This document shows positions 16,958 through 25,922 of a stretch of DNA of 64,000 bases, piece by piece. Source of the DNA: an uncultured Odoribacter sp. (GTDB taxonomy: Bacteria; Bacteroidota; Bacteroidia; Bacteroidales; Marinifilaceae); assembly GCA_910588375.1 (NCBI GenBank), contig CAJUQA010000011.1, forward strand, positions 1 to 64,000. The letters run 5' to 3'. Positions within the stretch are counted from its first letter, which is position 1; every line of letters begins with the position of its first letter. Below the pieces are notes generated by a model. The model had not been told where the DNA came from. It saw only the letters and a list, made by a program, of their open reading frames with translations, and ran no database searches. A program made the translations under genes and the position numbers.

Positions 16958-17812
16958 ATGAAAACATTCACTGAAGTTACTTTCCATATTTCCCCTTTTT
17001 CCGAAGATATCGCAGATGCCCTCATCGGCGAGTTGGGTAGTGTCCGTTACGACGGATTTGCCTATACGGAAGACGGTTTCAAAGCCTATATCGGGACGCC
17101 CGATTTCCGGGAAGAGGTTATCAACCGGCTGGCGTTGTTCCAGTTGCTTCCGGAGGAGTACCGCATTTCCTGGGAAAAGGCCGAAATTGCCGACCAGGAC
17201 TGGAATAAAGAATGGGAGGAACATTTCACCCCTATCGTGGTGAAGAATCAGATTCTGGTACGTGCCGGATTCCATGCTCCCCGGCCGGAAATTCCGTATG
17301 AAATCATTATCGAGCCGAAAATGAGTTTCGGTACGGGCCACCATTCCACCACCGCCCTGATGTTGGAAATGATATTGGATTCTGCTGCCGAAATAAAAGG
17401 GAAAGAGGTGCTGGATATGGGATGCGGCACCGGTATTCTTTCCATTATGGCGGCAAAAGCCGGAGCGGCACACATTACCGGGATAGATATCGACGAATGG
17501 TCTTTCCACAATGCCATGGAAAATATCCGGAATAACGGACTCGAAAATATCTCCATAAAAATCGGCGACGCCGGTTTACTGGCGGAAGAAAAGGGATTCG
17601 ATTTTATTCTCGCCAATATCAACCGCAATATCCTGCTTGAAGATATGCACCATTATATACAACACCTGACACCTGGCGGCTACCTGATTATGAGCGGTTT
17701 TTATACACAGGACCTGCCCCTCATCCGGCAGAAAGCCGAGGGATACGGACTGCGGTTTCAAGGAGAAAAAACAGAGAATAACTGGGTGGCGGCCAGTTTT
17801 TACAAACAATAA
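16958..17812 (+). CDS. prmA: Ribosomal protein L11 methyltransferase
   Basis: Trimethylates lysines and the N-terminus of ribosomal protein L11. The 284 residues have a small N-terminal recognition domain (1-65), a linker helix, and a class I methyltransferase domain with the SAM motif LDMGCGTGILSIMAAKAGA and the PrmA-typical FGTGHHSTT upstream of it. The NINRNILL block serves as motif IV. Follows the m5C methyltransferase after 28 bases, so two translation-apparatus methyltransferases form one operon. Confidence 0.93.
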   Translation: MKTFTEVTFHISPFSEDIADALIGELGSVRYDGFAYTEDGFKAYIGTPDFREEVINRLALFQLLPEEYRISWEKAEIADQDWNKEWEEHFTPIVVKNQILVRAGFHAPRPEIPYEIIIEPKMSFGTGHHSTTALMLEMILDSAAEIKGKEVLDMGCGTGILSIMAAKAGAAHITGIDIDEWSFHNAMENIRNNGLENISIKIGDAGLLAEEKGFDFILANINRNILLEDMHHYIQHLTPGGYLIMSGFYTQDLPLIRQKAEGYGLRFQGEKTENNWVAASFYKQ

Positions 17813-17838
17813 ACAATACGTTTAATTCTAAACACTTT

Positions 17839-17870
17839 CTTGTGTTTTATAAAAGGAAGTTTCATCTTTG
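17839..17870 (+). promoter_or_regulatory. Promoter of lysC
   Basis: CTTG (17839-17842), 20 bases, CATCTTTG (17863-17870), one mismatch in each box. A GCCGC-GAA-GCGGC hairpin (17885-17897) lies in the short leader before the lysC ATG. Confidence 0.45.
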
Positions 17871-17919
17871 CGCTCTCAAATGAAGCCGCGAAGCGGCCTA
17901 TGAATGTAATATCTCGAAT

Positions 17920-19233
17920 ATGAAAGTTTTAAAATTCGGCGGAACTTCTGTCGGAAGCGCAGAAAGAATCAAATCCGTAGCAGAACTGATTGGTGACGGT
18001 CAGCCCAAAATCGTGGTACTTTCCGCCATGTCAGGCACGACCAATACGTTGGTGGAAATTTCCGATTGTCTATATAAAAACGACCGCCAGAAGGCGTCGG
18101 ACATTATACAGAATCTGGAACAGCATTATTTTGACACCATCAGCGAGTTGTTTGAAACGGAACCTTTTATAAGGAAGAGTAAAGAATTTATAGAAACGAT
18201 ATTCACGTATCTCCGTTCTTTTGTCAACAAGGATTTTTATCCTTTGCAGGAGAAGGCCGTTGTCGCGCAGGGAGAGATTATGTCCACAACGCTGATGCAC
18301 TATTATTTAGAGGAACGCGGTATCTCCAATTCCTTGATTTCCGCCCTGGATTTCATGCGTATCGACAAAGATTGCGAACCGGATTATTTTTACATCCGTC
18401 AAAATCTGGAGCGTGAAATGGCTCAATCCGGTATTCAGCCGCTGGTCATCACACAAGGGTTTATTTGCCGCAATGCTTACGGAGAAATCGATAATCTGAC
18501 ACGGGGAGGCAGCGATTATTCCGCCGCCCTCATCGGTGCTGCGCTGAAAGCGGAAGAGATTCAGATCTGGACAGACATCGACGGTATCCATAATAATGAC
18601 CCCCGGATTGTGGAGCACACGCAGGCTATCCGCCAGCTTTCTTTTGACGAGGCAGAAGAGTTGGCTTATTTCGGAGCGAAGATTCTGCATCCGTCCAGTA
18701 TCCAGCCGGCCAAAAAGGAACGGATTCCGGTGCGGTTGAAGAATACGCTGCATCCGCAGGACGAGGGTACGCTGATAACCGAAAAGAGTCCGGTGAAGAA
18801 TATCAAGGCCGTAGCCGCCAAAGACGGCATCACGGCTATCAATATAAAATCCACCAATATGTTGCTGGCTTACGGATTTTTGCGGAAGGTTTTCGAGGTT
18901 TTCGAAGCCTGGAAGACCCCTATCGATATGATTGCCACGTCGGAAGTTGCCGTATCTTTGACTATTGACAATACGGCTCATCTGGAGGATATTATCAAGG
19001 ATCTGGAAAAATTCGGGACTATCGAAGTGGACAAAGATTTGTCCATCATTTGTATTGTCGGAGCTTTCGATGCCCATAAATCCGGTTTGGGCGCACAGGT
19101 TTTGAATGCCCTGGAGGAAATCCCGTTAAGGATGATTTCATACGGAGGCAGTGAGCACAATATATCCATGCTGGTCAATACAGCGGATAAGAACAGGGCT
19201 TTGATTGCCTTGAGCTCCCACTTGTTATCCTGA
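17920..19233 (+). CDS. lysC: Aspartate kinase
   Basis: Phosphorylates aspartate, the first step towards lysine, diaminopimelate, threonine and methionine. The 437-residue monofunctional enzyme starts with the kinase signature VLKFGGTSVGSAE and includes the LTRGGSDYSAALIGAALKAEEIQIWTD-type substrate region in two blocks and FGAKILHP. The C-terminal part (about 300-437) holds two ACT modules that normally bind lysine or threonine for feedback control. No homoserine dehydrogenase is fused. lysA follows 78 bases later, giving a short lysine/DAP operon. No lysine-riboswitch-like leader was found. Confidence 0.95.
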   Translation: MKVLKFGGTSVGSAERIKSVAELIGDGQPKIVVLSAMSGTTNTLVEISDCLYKNDRQKASDIIQNLEQHYFDTISELFETEPFIRKSKEFIETIFTYLRSFVNKDFYPLQEKAVVAQGEIMSTTLMHYYLEERGISNSLISALDFMRIDKDCEPDYFYIRQNLEREMAQSGIQPLVITQGFICRNAYGEIDNLTRGGSDYSAALIGAALKAEEIQIWTDIDGIHNNDPRIVEHTQAIRQLSFDEAEELAYFGAKILHPSSIQPAKKERIPVRLKNTLHPQDEGTLITEKSPVKNIKAVAAKDGITAINIKSTNMLLAYGFLRKVFEVFEAWKTPIDMIATSEVAVSLTIDNTAHLEDIIKDLEKFGTIEVDKDLSIICIVGAFDAHKSGLGAQVLNALEEIPLRMISYGGSEHNISMLVNTADKNRALIALSSHLLS

Positions 19234-19311
19234 TTTATATCCGGGCAAGACGGAGGCTTCCGCTGTTGCCGGTCTTACCGGGTCGGTCCTTGTTATTCCA
19301 TATAGATTGTT

Positions 19312-20460
19312 ATGCAACTGACAGAAAAAATACTTGCACTGAAAACCCCGTGTTACCTCTATAATCTTCCCCTGTTGAGAAAAACCCTTCAAAATGTGAA
19401 GGAAGAATCCGGCAGGTATCCGGCTTTTCATGCCCATTACGCCATTAAGGCAAATGCCAATCCGGTGTTGCTGAAAGTAATCCGGGAGTACGGTCTGGGG
19501 GCGGATTGCGTGAGCGGAAATGAAGTGAAGAGGGCTGTCGAGTGCGGTTTTCCCCGGGATTCTATTGTTTATGCCGGAGTCGGAAAAAGCGATGAAGAAA
19601 TCCTGACGGCTCTGAAAGAAGATATTTTTTGTTTCAACTGTGAGTCTTTGCCCGAAATCCGGGTTATCAACGGACTGGCGGCACAATGCAGTAAAAAAGC
19701 GCGGATTGCCCTGCGAATCAATCCCAATGTGGATGCCCACACCCATCATTATATTACGACGGGTATTGAGGAAAATAAGTTCGGAATCTATCTCTGTGAC
19801 CTGGACCAGGTGCTTGCCGAACTGACGGCTTTGGAGCATATCGAATTGACAGGTCTGCATTTTCACATCGGCTCGCAAATTACAGACATGGGTGTTTTCC
19901 GCAGTCTGTGTTTGAAGGTCAATGAAATACAGCAGCATTTGAACCACAAAGGCCTACGCCTGCCTCATATCAATTTCGGCGGCGGATTGGGTATCGACTA
20001 CAATAATCCCCACGCCGAACCGATTGCGGATTTTGCTTCTTATTTCAATACTTTCGCCCGCCATTTCGAACCCGCCTGTCCCAACCAACAGGTACATTTT
20101 GAATTGGGACGCTCGGTGGTGGCCCACTGCGGCGATTTGATTTCCAGGGTGTTATATGTCAAGGAGGGGAAAAATAAAAAGTTTGTCATTCTGGATGCCG
20201 GGATGAATGATTTGTTACGCCCTGCCCTTTACCAGGCTTTTCACAAGATTGAAAATATCAGTTCCCGGCTGCCGGAAGAGAAGTATGACGTTGTAGGACC
20301 GATTTGCGAGTCGTCCGATTGTTTCGGGAAAGAGGTTTCGCTCCGTCAAACAAACCGGGGGGATATCATTGTCATTCATAGCGCAGGCGCCTATGGGGAA
20401 ACAATGGCTTCCCAATATAATCTGCGGAATCTGCCCGGTTCTTATTTTGAAGGGGAATAA
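19312..20460 (+). CDS. lysA: Diaminopimelate decarboxylase
   Basis: PLP enzyme that makes lysine from meso-diaminopimelate. The 382-residue protein shows the alanine-racemase-like barrel with the PLP lysine K46 in YAIKAN, the HFHIGSQI block, the glycine loop NFGGGLG that binds the phosphate, and the C-terminal CESSDCFGKE and GAYGETMAS blocks that bind substrate across the dimer. Length is slightly below the usual 400-420. Ends convergently with the flotillin gene. Confidence 0.94.
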   Translation: MQLTEKILALKTPCYLYNLPLLRKTLQNVKEESGRYPAFHAHYAIKANANPVLLKVIREYGLGADCVSGNEVKRAVECGFPRDSIVYAGVGKSDEEILTALKEDIFCFNCESLPEIRVINGLAAQCSKKARIALRINPNVDAHTHHYITTGIEENKFGIYLCDLDQVLAELTALEHIELTGLHFHIGSQITDMGVFRSLCLKVNEIQQHLNHKGLRLPHINFGGGLGIDYNNPHAEPIADFASYFNTFARHFEPACPNQQVHFELGRSVVAHCGDLISRVLYVKEGKNKKFVILDAGMNDLLRPALYQAFHKIENISSRLPEEKYDVVGPICESSDCFGKEVSLRQTNRGDIIVIHSAGAYGETMASQYNLRNLPGSYFEGE

Positions 20461-20493
20461 AAAAACAGGTCATGGCAAAGAAAGATTGCCATG
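20459..20493 (-). terminator. Hairpin between lysA and floA, probable terminator of floA
   Basis: An 8-base-pair stem CATGGCAA / TTGCCATG (20471-20478, 20486-20493); on the minus strand it is followed after five bases by seven T residues. It could also help to stop lysA transcription, though the plus side lacks a T run. Confidence 0.5.
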
Positions 20494-20516
20494 CCCCGTC
20501 ATTCGCTTTCCCCCAT

Positions 20517-21512
20517 TTATTTCAATTTATCCGTCTTTTTCTTGCTTTCGGGTTTGGAAATCGCTTCACGCATCTGTGTATCGGCTTCGATATTTTTCAT
20601 GCGGTAATAATCCATCACCCCTAGATTGCCGGAACGGAATGCTTCCGCCATAGCCAACGGGACGTGTGCCTCCGCTTCAATGACTTTGGCTTTCATTTCC
20701 TGGGCCAACGCTTTCATTTCCTGTTCTTTCGCCACCGCCATGGCCCGCCTTTCCTCCGCTTTTGCCTGGGCTATCTTCAAATCGGCATCAGCCTGGTCTA
20801 TCTGCAATCCGGCACCGATGTTTTTTCCGACATCAATATCCGCAATATCGATGGACAATATTTCAAAGGCAGTACCGGAGTCGAGTCCTTTTTCCAATAC
20901 GACTTTGGATATGAAATCCGGATTTTCCATCACGGCTTTGTGGGAATCGGAGGAACCGATAGAGGATACAATACCTTCTCCGACACGCGCCAGGATGGTT
21001 TCTTCTCCTGCTCCACCGACCAGACGTTTTATATTCGCCCGCACTGTTACCCGCGCTTTGGCTATCAACTGGATTCCGTCTTTGGCAACGGCTGTCACGG
21101 GAGGGGTGTTGATAACTTTCGGATTGACACTCATCTGTACGGCTTCGAATACGTCACGTCCCGCCAAGTCAACAGCCGTCGCAATCTGAAAGGTCAGATC
21201 GATGTTGGCTTTTGAAGCGGATACCAAGGCATGGACCACCTGAGGCACATGTCCTCCGGCCAGGTAGTGGGCTTCGAGCAAGTCGCGATAAAGTTCCAGC
21301 CCGGCTTTTTTGCCTTCAATCATGGCTCCGACGATGACGGAGGGCGGCACTTTACGCCAACGCATCAATACCAATTGCAACAAAGAAATTTTCACATCGG
21401 AAACCAGGGCCTGAAACCATAACCCAATCGGAATGAAATACAGAATCATCCAAATCAGGAACAATCCGCCGGCAACGGCTACCGCTAATAAAACAATACT
21501 GTTATTGTCCAT
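20517..21512 (-). CDS. floA: Flotillin-like protein FloA (UPF0365)
   Basis: Bacterial flotillin that forms membrane foci linked to lipid organisation. The 331 residues start with a hydrophobic segment (SIVLLAVAVAGGLFLIWMILYFI), continue with an SPFH-type domain (about 40-220) and end in an Ala/Glu/Lys-rich helical region (about 230-300) with repeated EA motifs as in flotillins. Its ATG overlaps the last 11 bases of the NfeD-like gene, so the two are translationally coupled. Flotillin and NfeD proteins are a well-known pair. Confidence 0.92.
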   Translation of the reverse strand: MDNNSIVLLAVAVAGGLFLIWMILYFIPIGLWFQALVSDVKISLLQLVLMRWRKVPPSVIVGAMIEGKKAGLELYRDLLEAHYLAGGHVPQVVHALVSASKANIDLTFQIATAVDLAGRDVFEAVQMSVNPKVINTPPVTAVAKDGIQLIAKARVTVRANIKRLVGGAGEETILARVGEGIVSSIGSSDSHKAVMENPDFISKVVLEKGLDSGTAFEILSIDIADIDVGKNIGAGLQIDQADADLKIAQAKAEERRAMAVAKEQEMKALAQEMKAKVIEAEAHVPLAMAEAFRSGNLGVMDYYRMKNIEADTQMREAISKPESKKKTDKLK

Positions 21513-21981
21513 GCTCTTCTGTTTTTAATTTTACAATCACTTTATCTGTATATACTTTTAATATTTCCACTTTCCGGTTGGTTTCGATGTACCCGGATTC
21601 CGACAAAGCTTCCACCACGCTCTCCCCCACTCTCACTTTTCCCATCGGAGCCAAACGCCCAACAGTAATCCCCGTGTCCCCGGTTTTTACTGCCGGGTCA
21701 ACCCCTTCCACTTTGCTGTCTATCTGGGTATGGAGGCTTAATTTTTTCCAGGTCTGCGTCCGGAGCGTGTACCACGTCAGCAATACTCCCACTGTGGCGG
21801 TTCCCAACACAATACCATGCCCTGTAGCGGTTCCGAAAAATCTGTACCCTAAATAAATCCCGCAGCCGATACATGCCACGCCGATAAGACCGACGATGTT
21901 CGTTCCCGGGAATACCAGAAATTCGAGCACTACCATTACAAAACCGATGCCCAATAAAAGAATCAATGCACCCCATTCCAT
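21502..21981 (-). CDS. NfeD-like membrane protein
   Basis: The 159 residues contain three to four hydrophobic helices (about 3-75), followed by a soluble OB-fold-like NfeD C-terminal domain (about 95-155) with the expected GDTGITVGRLAPMGKVRVG block. It is the short type without the ClpP-like protease domain. Located directly upstream of floA and overlapping it, it probably acts with FloA at the membrane; the molecular role is not known. Confidence 0.85.
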   Translation of the reverse strand: MEWGALILLLGIGFVMVVLEFLVFPGTNIVGLIGVACIGCGIYLGYRFFGTATGHGIVLGTATVGVLLTWYTLRTQTWKKLSLHTQIDSKVEGVDPAVKTGDTGITVGRLAPMGKVRVGESVVEALSESGYIETNRKVEILKVYTDKVIVKLKTEEHGQ

Positions 21982-22106
21982 AACCGACTGATTTAATTTT
22001 TATAACATACGCACAAGCCTCCCGCCGTTATTCCGTTCCCATGGGAGTAAAGGTAGTAAAATATAATGAAAAGAAAAGATTTGCCCGAAGCGAATCCGTA
22101 AAAAAT

Positions 22107-22136
22107 TTCATTATAGGATTTTTTATATTTACTTTG
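22107..22136 (+). promoter_or_regulatory. Possible promoter of folE
   Basis: TTTC followed about 19 bases later by TTACTTTG (22129-22136), seven of eight matches to the -7 consensus, 48 bases before the folE ATG. Weak. Confidence 0.3.
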
Positions 22137-22184
22137 TGTCGTTTTTTCAATATGATATTCAGAATTCAAATTCATTAAAAGGGT

Positions 22185-22808
22185 ATGTCACCGGAATTAA
22201 ATAAGGAGGATGAATTTTACCGGAAAGAAGAGTTTTTCAATACGGAAAGGACTGAACAACTCTGTTATCACTATAAAGAGATATTGAAGCTTTTAGGTGA
22301 AGACCCGGAGCGGGAGGGATTGGTCAAGACTCCCCTGCGGGTGGCCAAGGCCATGCAGTTCATGACCCAGGGGTATCACCAGGACCCGGAGTCGATTCTC
22401 CGTTCCGCCCTGTTTAAAGAGGATTACCGCCAGATGGTGATTGTCAAGGATATTGAGCTTTATTCCATGTGTGAGCACCACATGTTGCCGTTTTTCGGCA
22501 GGGCTCATGTCGCCTATATTCCCAATGGCTATGTCACGGGCTTGAGCAAAATCGCCCGGGTCGTGGAAACGTATTCCCGCCGTCTGCAGGTCCAGGAACG
22601 GCTGACGTATGAGATAAGAAACTGTATTCAAAATACACTGCACCCTCTGGGGGTTGCCGTTGTGATTGAAGCCCAGCATATGTGTATGAGCCTGCGCGGG
22701 GTGCAGAAGCAAAATTCAGTCACCACGACTTCCGATTTCAGCGGGGCATTCGAAAAACTGGCCACCCGGGAAGAGTTTATCCGGTTGATTAGTTCCCGTC
22801 TACACTAA
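22185..22808 (+). CDS. folE: GTP cyclohydrolase I
   Basis: Converts GTP to dihydroneopterin triphosphate, the first step of folate synthesis. The 207 residues contain the zinc ligands Cys96 and His99 (MCEHHMLPFFG) and Cys167 (MCMSLRGV), with the same spacing as Cys110, His113 and Cys181 in the E. coli enzyme. The first 30 residues are charged and variable, as usual. fabD follows after 28 bases and is probably cotranscribed, although the two pathways are unrelated. Confidence 0.96.
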   Translation: MSPELNKEDEFYRKEEFFNTERTEQLCYHYKEILKLLGEDPEREGLVKTPLRVAKAMQFMTQGYHQDPESILRSALFKEDYRQMVIVKDIELYSMCEHHMLPFFGRAHVAYIPNGYVTGLSKIARVVETYSRRLQVQERLTYEIRNCIQNTLHPLGVAVVIEAQHMCMSLRGVQKQNSVTTTSDFSGAFEKLATREEFIRLISSRLH

Positions 22809-22836
22809 AAATTCACATTATCAAAAATTTATACGT

Positions 22837-23712
22837 ATGAAAAAAGCATTTGTATTTCCCGGTCAGGGAGCACAATTTGTCGGAATGGGAAAAGAATTGT
22901 ATGAAACTTCTCCCCGGGCAAAGGAATTATTCGAAAAAGCCAATGATATTTTAGGTTTCCGCATCACGGACTTGATGTTTGCAGGTACGGACGAGGATTT
23001 GAAACAAACCAAGGTGACGCAACCCGCTATTTTTTTACATTCGGTTATTCTGGCAGACAGTCTGGAGGAAAAACCTGCCATGGTTGCCGGTCACTCGTTG
23101 GGTGAGTTTTCGGCTTTGGTGGCAGCAGGAGCTTTGTCTTTTGAAGACGGCCTGAGGTTGGTTCATGCCCGTGCTTTGGCGATGCAAAAAGCCTGTGAAG
23201 CCAATCCTTCCACGATGGCAGCCGTTTTAGGTATGGACGACGAAGTGGTGGCACGTATCTGTGAGGAAATCGACGAGGTCGTTGTGCCCGCCAACTATAA
23301 CAGTCCGGGACAAATCGTGATTTCCGGCAGCAATAAAGGTATTGAGATTGCCTGCCAGAAATTGACGGAAGCCGGAGCCAAACGGGTGGTTCCCCTGAAT
23401 GTAGGCGGTGCTTTCCATTCACCGTTAATGGAGCCGGCTCGTCAGGAATTGGCGGAAGCCATTGCCCATACGACTTTCAAGACCCCTATCTGTCCGGTGT
23501 ATCAGAATGTGGATGCCAAGCCCTACACCGATCCGGAACAGATAAAGAGCAATCTGATTGCCCAATTGACTTCATCCGTCCGCTGGACGCAAATCATGAA
23601 AAACATGATTGCCGACGGGGCGGACTGCATGCTGGAAATCGGCCCGGGGAAAGTGCTCCAGGGATTATTTAAAAAACTGAATAAGGAGTTTGAAACTTCC
23701 GGTATCCAATAA
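22837..23712 (+). CDS. fabD: Malonyl-CoA:ACP transacylase
   Basis: Loads malonyl groups onto acyl carrier protein for fatty-acid elongation. The 291-residue protein begins with VFPGQGAQFVGMG and has the nucleophile Ser87 in GHSLGEFSALVA, the second catalytic His in GGAFHSPLM, and the EIGPGKVL block near the end. Length is typical of FabD (about 290-310). A terminator follows directly. Confidence 0.96.
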   Translation: MKKAFVFPGQGAQFVGMGKELYETSPRAKELFEKANDILGFRITDLMFAGTDEDLKQTKVTQPAIFLHSVILADSLEEKPAMVAGHSLGEFSALVAAGALSFEDGLRLVHARALAMQKACEANPSTMAAVLGMDDEVVARICEEIDEVVVPANYNSPGQIVISGSNKGIEIACQKLTEAGAKRVVPLNVGGAFHSPLMEPARQELAEAIAHTTFKTPICPVYQNVDAKPYTDPEQIKSNLIAQLTSSVRWTQIMKNMIADGADCMLEIGPGKVLQGLFKKLNKEFETSGIQ

Positions 23713-23722
23713 CCGGAAAAAA

Positions 23723-23747
23723 GGTCCTCGGAAGAGGGCCTTTTTTT
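23723..23747 (+). terminator. Terminator after fabD
   Basis: Stem GGTCCTC / GAGGGCC with one G-U pair and a GGAA loop, followed by seven T residues. Confidence 0.9.
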
Positions 23748-23790
23748 ATAAATTATTTATATCTTTATTGGCTGATAAATTGGCGATACT

Positions 23791-25902
23791 ATGCTGGACA
23801 AACATTTGAAACGACGGCTCAATATCATTTTCCGGATAATCATTGTTCTCATTATCTGCGGGACGATTGTTTACCTGTTTCCCAAAACCGGCAGTTTTCA
23901 ATACGAATTTCAAAAAGGTTCTCCCTGGCGTTATGAAACGTTGAATGCCCCTTTTGATTTCCCCATTTATAAAACAGACGCGGAATTAGCTGCCGAACGG
24001 GAAAAAATCACCCGGGAACAGACCCCTATTTTCAATCTGAAAACGGAAGTCAAGGAAAAGCAGACAACGAGGTTTGCCAGAGCGACGGAAAAATACCGGA
24101 ATTCCTATACCGCCGCCGGCATCGACCAAATCCGGAATAAACTGGCGGCATTGTATAATAAAGGTATACTTCTGCTGCCCGAGGAGCTGGATCCGGACAA
24201 TATCAAAACGATAAAAATCGTCCATAACAATATCGGCAAGGATGTGGATTTTTCCAAGGTATTCAGGCTGAAAAAAGCTTATTCAACCATGACGGAGTTC
24301 ATAGACAATGTCAATTTGCCGTCCTCTGTCAAGGAACATATATTAAGTCTGAATCTCAGCAATTTTATCCAGCCGAATCTGGAGTTTGACGCTTCCAAGA
24401 CGCATCTGCAACTGCTCAACCAACTGAAAAATATCAGTCTGACCCAAGGACTGATACGGAACGGAGAAATCGTCATCACGAAACGGGAGTTGGTGACTCC
24501 GGAGAAAGTGAAGTTGTTGAATTCGCTGAAACTGGAATACCGACACAATGCAGGCACTTATGCCAGCCACCTGAGAATTATCGGCGGTCAAATTATTCTG
24601 ACCTTGACTGCCTTGAGTATCTTTTCCCTTTTTTTCTATTATTCCAAAAAGCGGATTTTTTACAATAACAAAGAGTTTATATTCCTTTACAGCGCGTTTT
24701 TGGCTACCGTCATGCTGGGGTGCATCGGCTATTACCAGAATATCAATATGCTGGCATTGCCGGTGTTGTTCTTTATTATTATTGTCAATATTCTGGTAGG
24801 CAGCCGTTCCGCACTTTATCTATTATTGGGGTCAAGTCTTCTGATTGCCTATTTTGCCCCCAATAGTTACAGGTATCTGTTCATGCAGCTGTCAGCCGGC
24901 ATTGTCTCCGTATTCAGTCTGTCTCAATTGCAAAGAAGAGGACAGCTCTTTCTTTCCATTTTCCTGACGTTTCTGACTTATACGGCGGTTTACATCTCTT
25001 TTATCTTGGTGCAAGAGGGTGAAATAAGCCTATCCAATGTTTTCGGGGTGCTGTGGCTGCTGGTCAACTGCCTGTTATTGAGCTTGACGTATCCGGTGAT
25101 ATATATTTTTGAACGCATTTTCGGTTTTACGTCCGAAATTACGCTGATGGAATTATCCAATCCCAATCATCCGGCGTTGCGGACTTTAACTAAAAAAGCC
25201 CCCGGAACGTTCCAGCATTCTCTGATGGTAGCCAATTTAGCGGAAGAAGCCATCTACCGCATAGGAGGCAGCCCGTTGCTTACCCGCACGGGTGCGCTGT
25301 ACCATGATATCGGCAAATCGTACGACCCTATTTTTTTTATCGAGAATCAGAGCGGAGGCCTCAACCCGCACGACCATTGCGATTTTGACGAAAGCGCCCG
25401 CCGTATCATCGACCATGTGACCAAAGGGGTGGAATTGGCTAAAAAATACAACCTGCCGGAAGCTATTATCAATTTTATCCGCACCCATCACGGGAGAAGC
25501 AAGGTGAAGTATTTTTATAATTCGTTCCGTAATAAATATCCGGACCGTCCTGTGGATGAAGCCGCTTTCACTTACAGCGGTCCCGATCCGATCAGTAAGG
25601 AATGTGCGGTCGTGATGATGGCCGATGCCGTAGAAGCTGCTTCCCGCTCCTTACAGGAGAAGACGGAGGAAAATATTACCGCTTTGGTAAATAATATTAT
25701 TGACGGCCAGTTGCAGGACGGACGGTTTATGAATGCCGAAATCACATACAGAGATATCGACAGCGTGAAGCGGGTTTTCATCGAAATGCTCACAAATATA
25801 TACCATTCCCGTATTGCCTATCCGAAACTGAAACAAACGGCAGAAGAGAATGACGCCGGCAACCGGACGCCGGAAGAGAATCAGGAAACGACAAATGCAT
25901 AA
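23791..25902 (+). CDS. Membrane HD phosphodiesterase, PgpH type (7TM-HD)
   Basis: The 703-residue protein fits the 7TMR-HDED/HD family whose Listeria member PgpH degrades the second messenger c-di-AMP. Order: one N-terminal membrane helix (about 12-32), an extracytoplasmic domain (about 40-265), seven membrane helices (about 270-450), then a cytoplasmic HD domain with the metal motifs FQHSLMVANLAE, ALYHDIGK, HDHCDFDES, IRTHHG and, near 610, MMADAVEAASR. All five metal-ligand blocks look intact, so an active enzyme is likely. A LacI-family regulator gene follows after 20 bases. No c-di-AMP synthase (DisA/CdaA) is in the window. Confidence 0.9.
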   Translation: MLDKHLKRRLNIIFRIIIVLIICGTIVYLFPKTGSFQYEFQKGSPWRYETLNAPFDFPIYKTDAELAAEREKITREQTPIFNLKTEVKEKQTTRFARATEKYRNSYTAAGIDQIRNKLAALYNKGILLLPEELDPDNIKTIKIVHNNIGKDVDFSKVFRLKKAYSTMTEFIDNVNLPSSVKEHILSLNLSNFIQPNLEFDASKTHLQLLNQLKNISLTQGLIRNGEIVITKRELVTPEKVKLLNSLKLEYRHNAGTYASHLRIIGGQIILTLTALSIFSLFFYYSKKRIFYNNKEFIFLYSAFLATVMLGCIGYYQNINMLALPVLFFIIIVNILVGSRSALYLLLGSSLLIAYFAPNSYRYLFMQLSAGIVSVFSLSQLQRRGQLFLSIFLTFLTYTAVYISFILVQEGEISLSNVFGVLWLLVNCLLLSLTYPVIYIFERIFGFTSEITLMELSNPNHPALRTLTKKAPGTFQHSLMVANLAEEAIYRIGGSPLLTRTGALYHDIGKSYDPIFFIENQSGGLNPHDHCDFDESARRIIDHVTKGVELAKKYNLPEAIINFIRTHHGRSKVKYFYNSFRNKYPDRPVDEAAFTYSGPDPISKECAVVMMADAVEAASRSLQEKTEENITALVNNIIDGQLQDGRFMNAEITYRDIDSVKRVFIEMLTNIYHSRIAYPKLKQTAEENDAGNRTPEENQETTNA

Positions 25903-25922
25903 TACCATTAAAACTTAGAGAT

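Noticed and set aside
17813..17919. Lysine riboswitch before lysC
   Set aside because: The leader after the predicted promoter is under 50 bases and contains only one small hairpin, far too short for the lysine aptamer.
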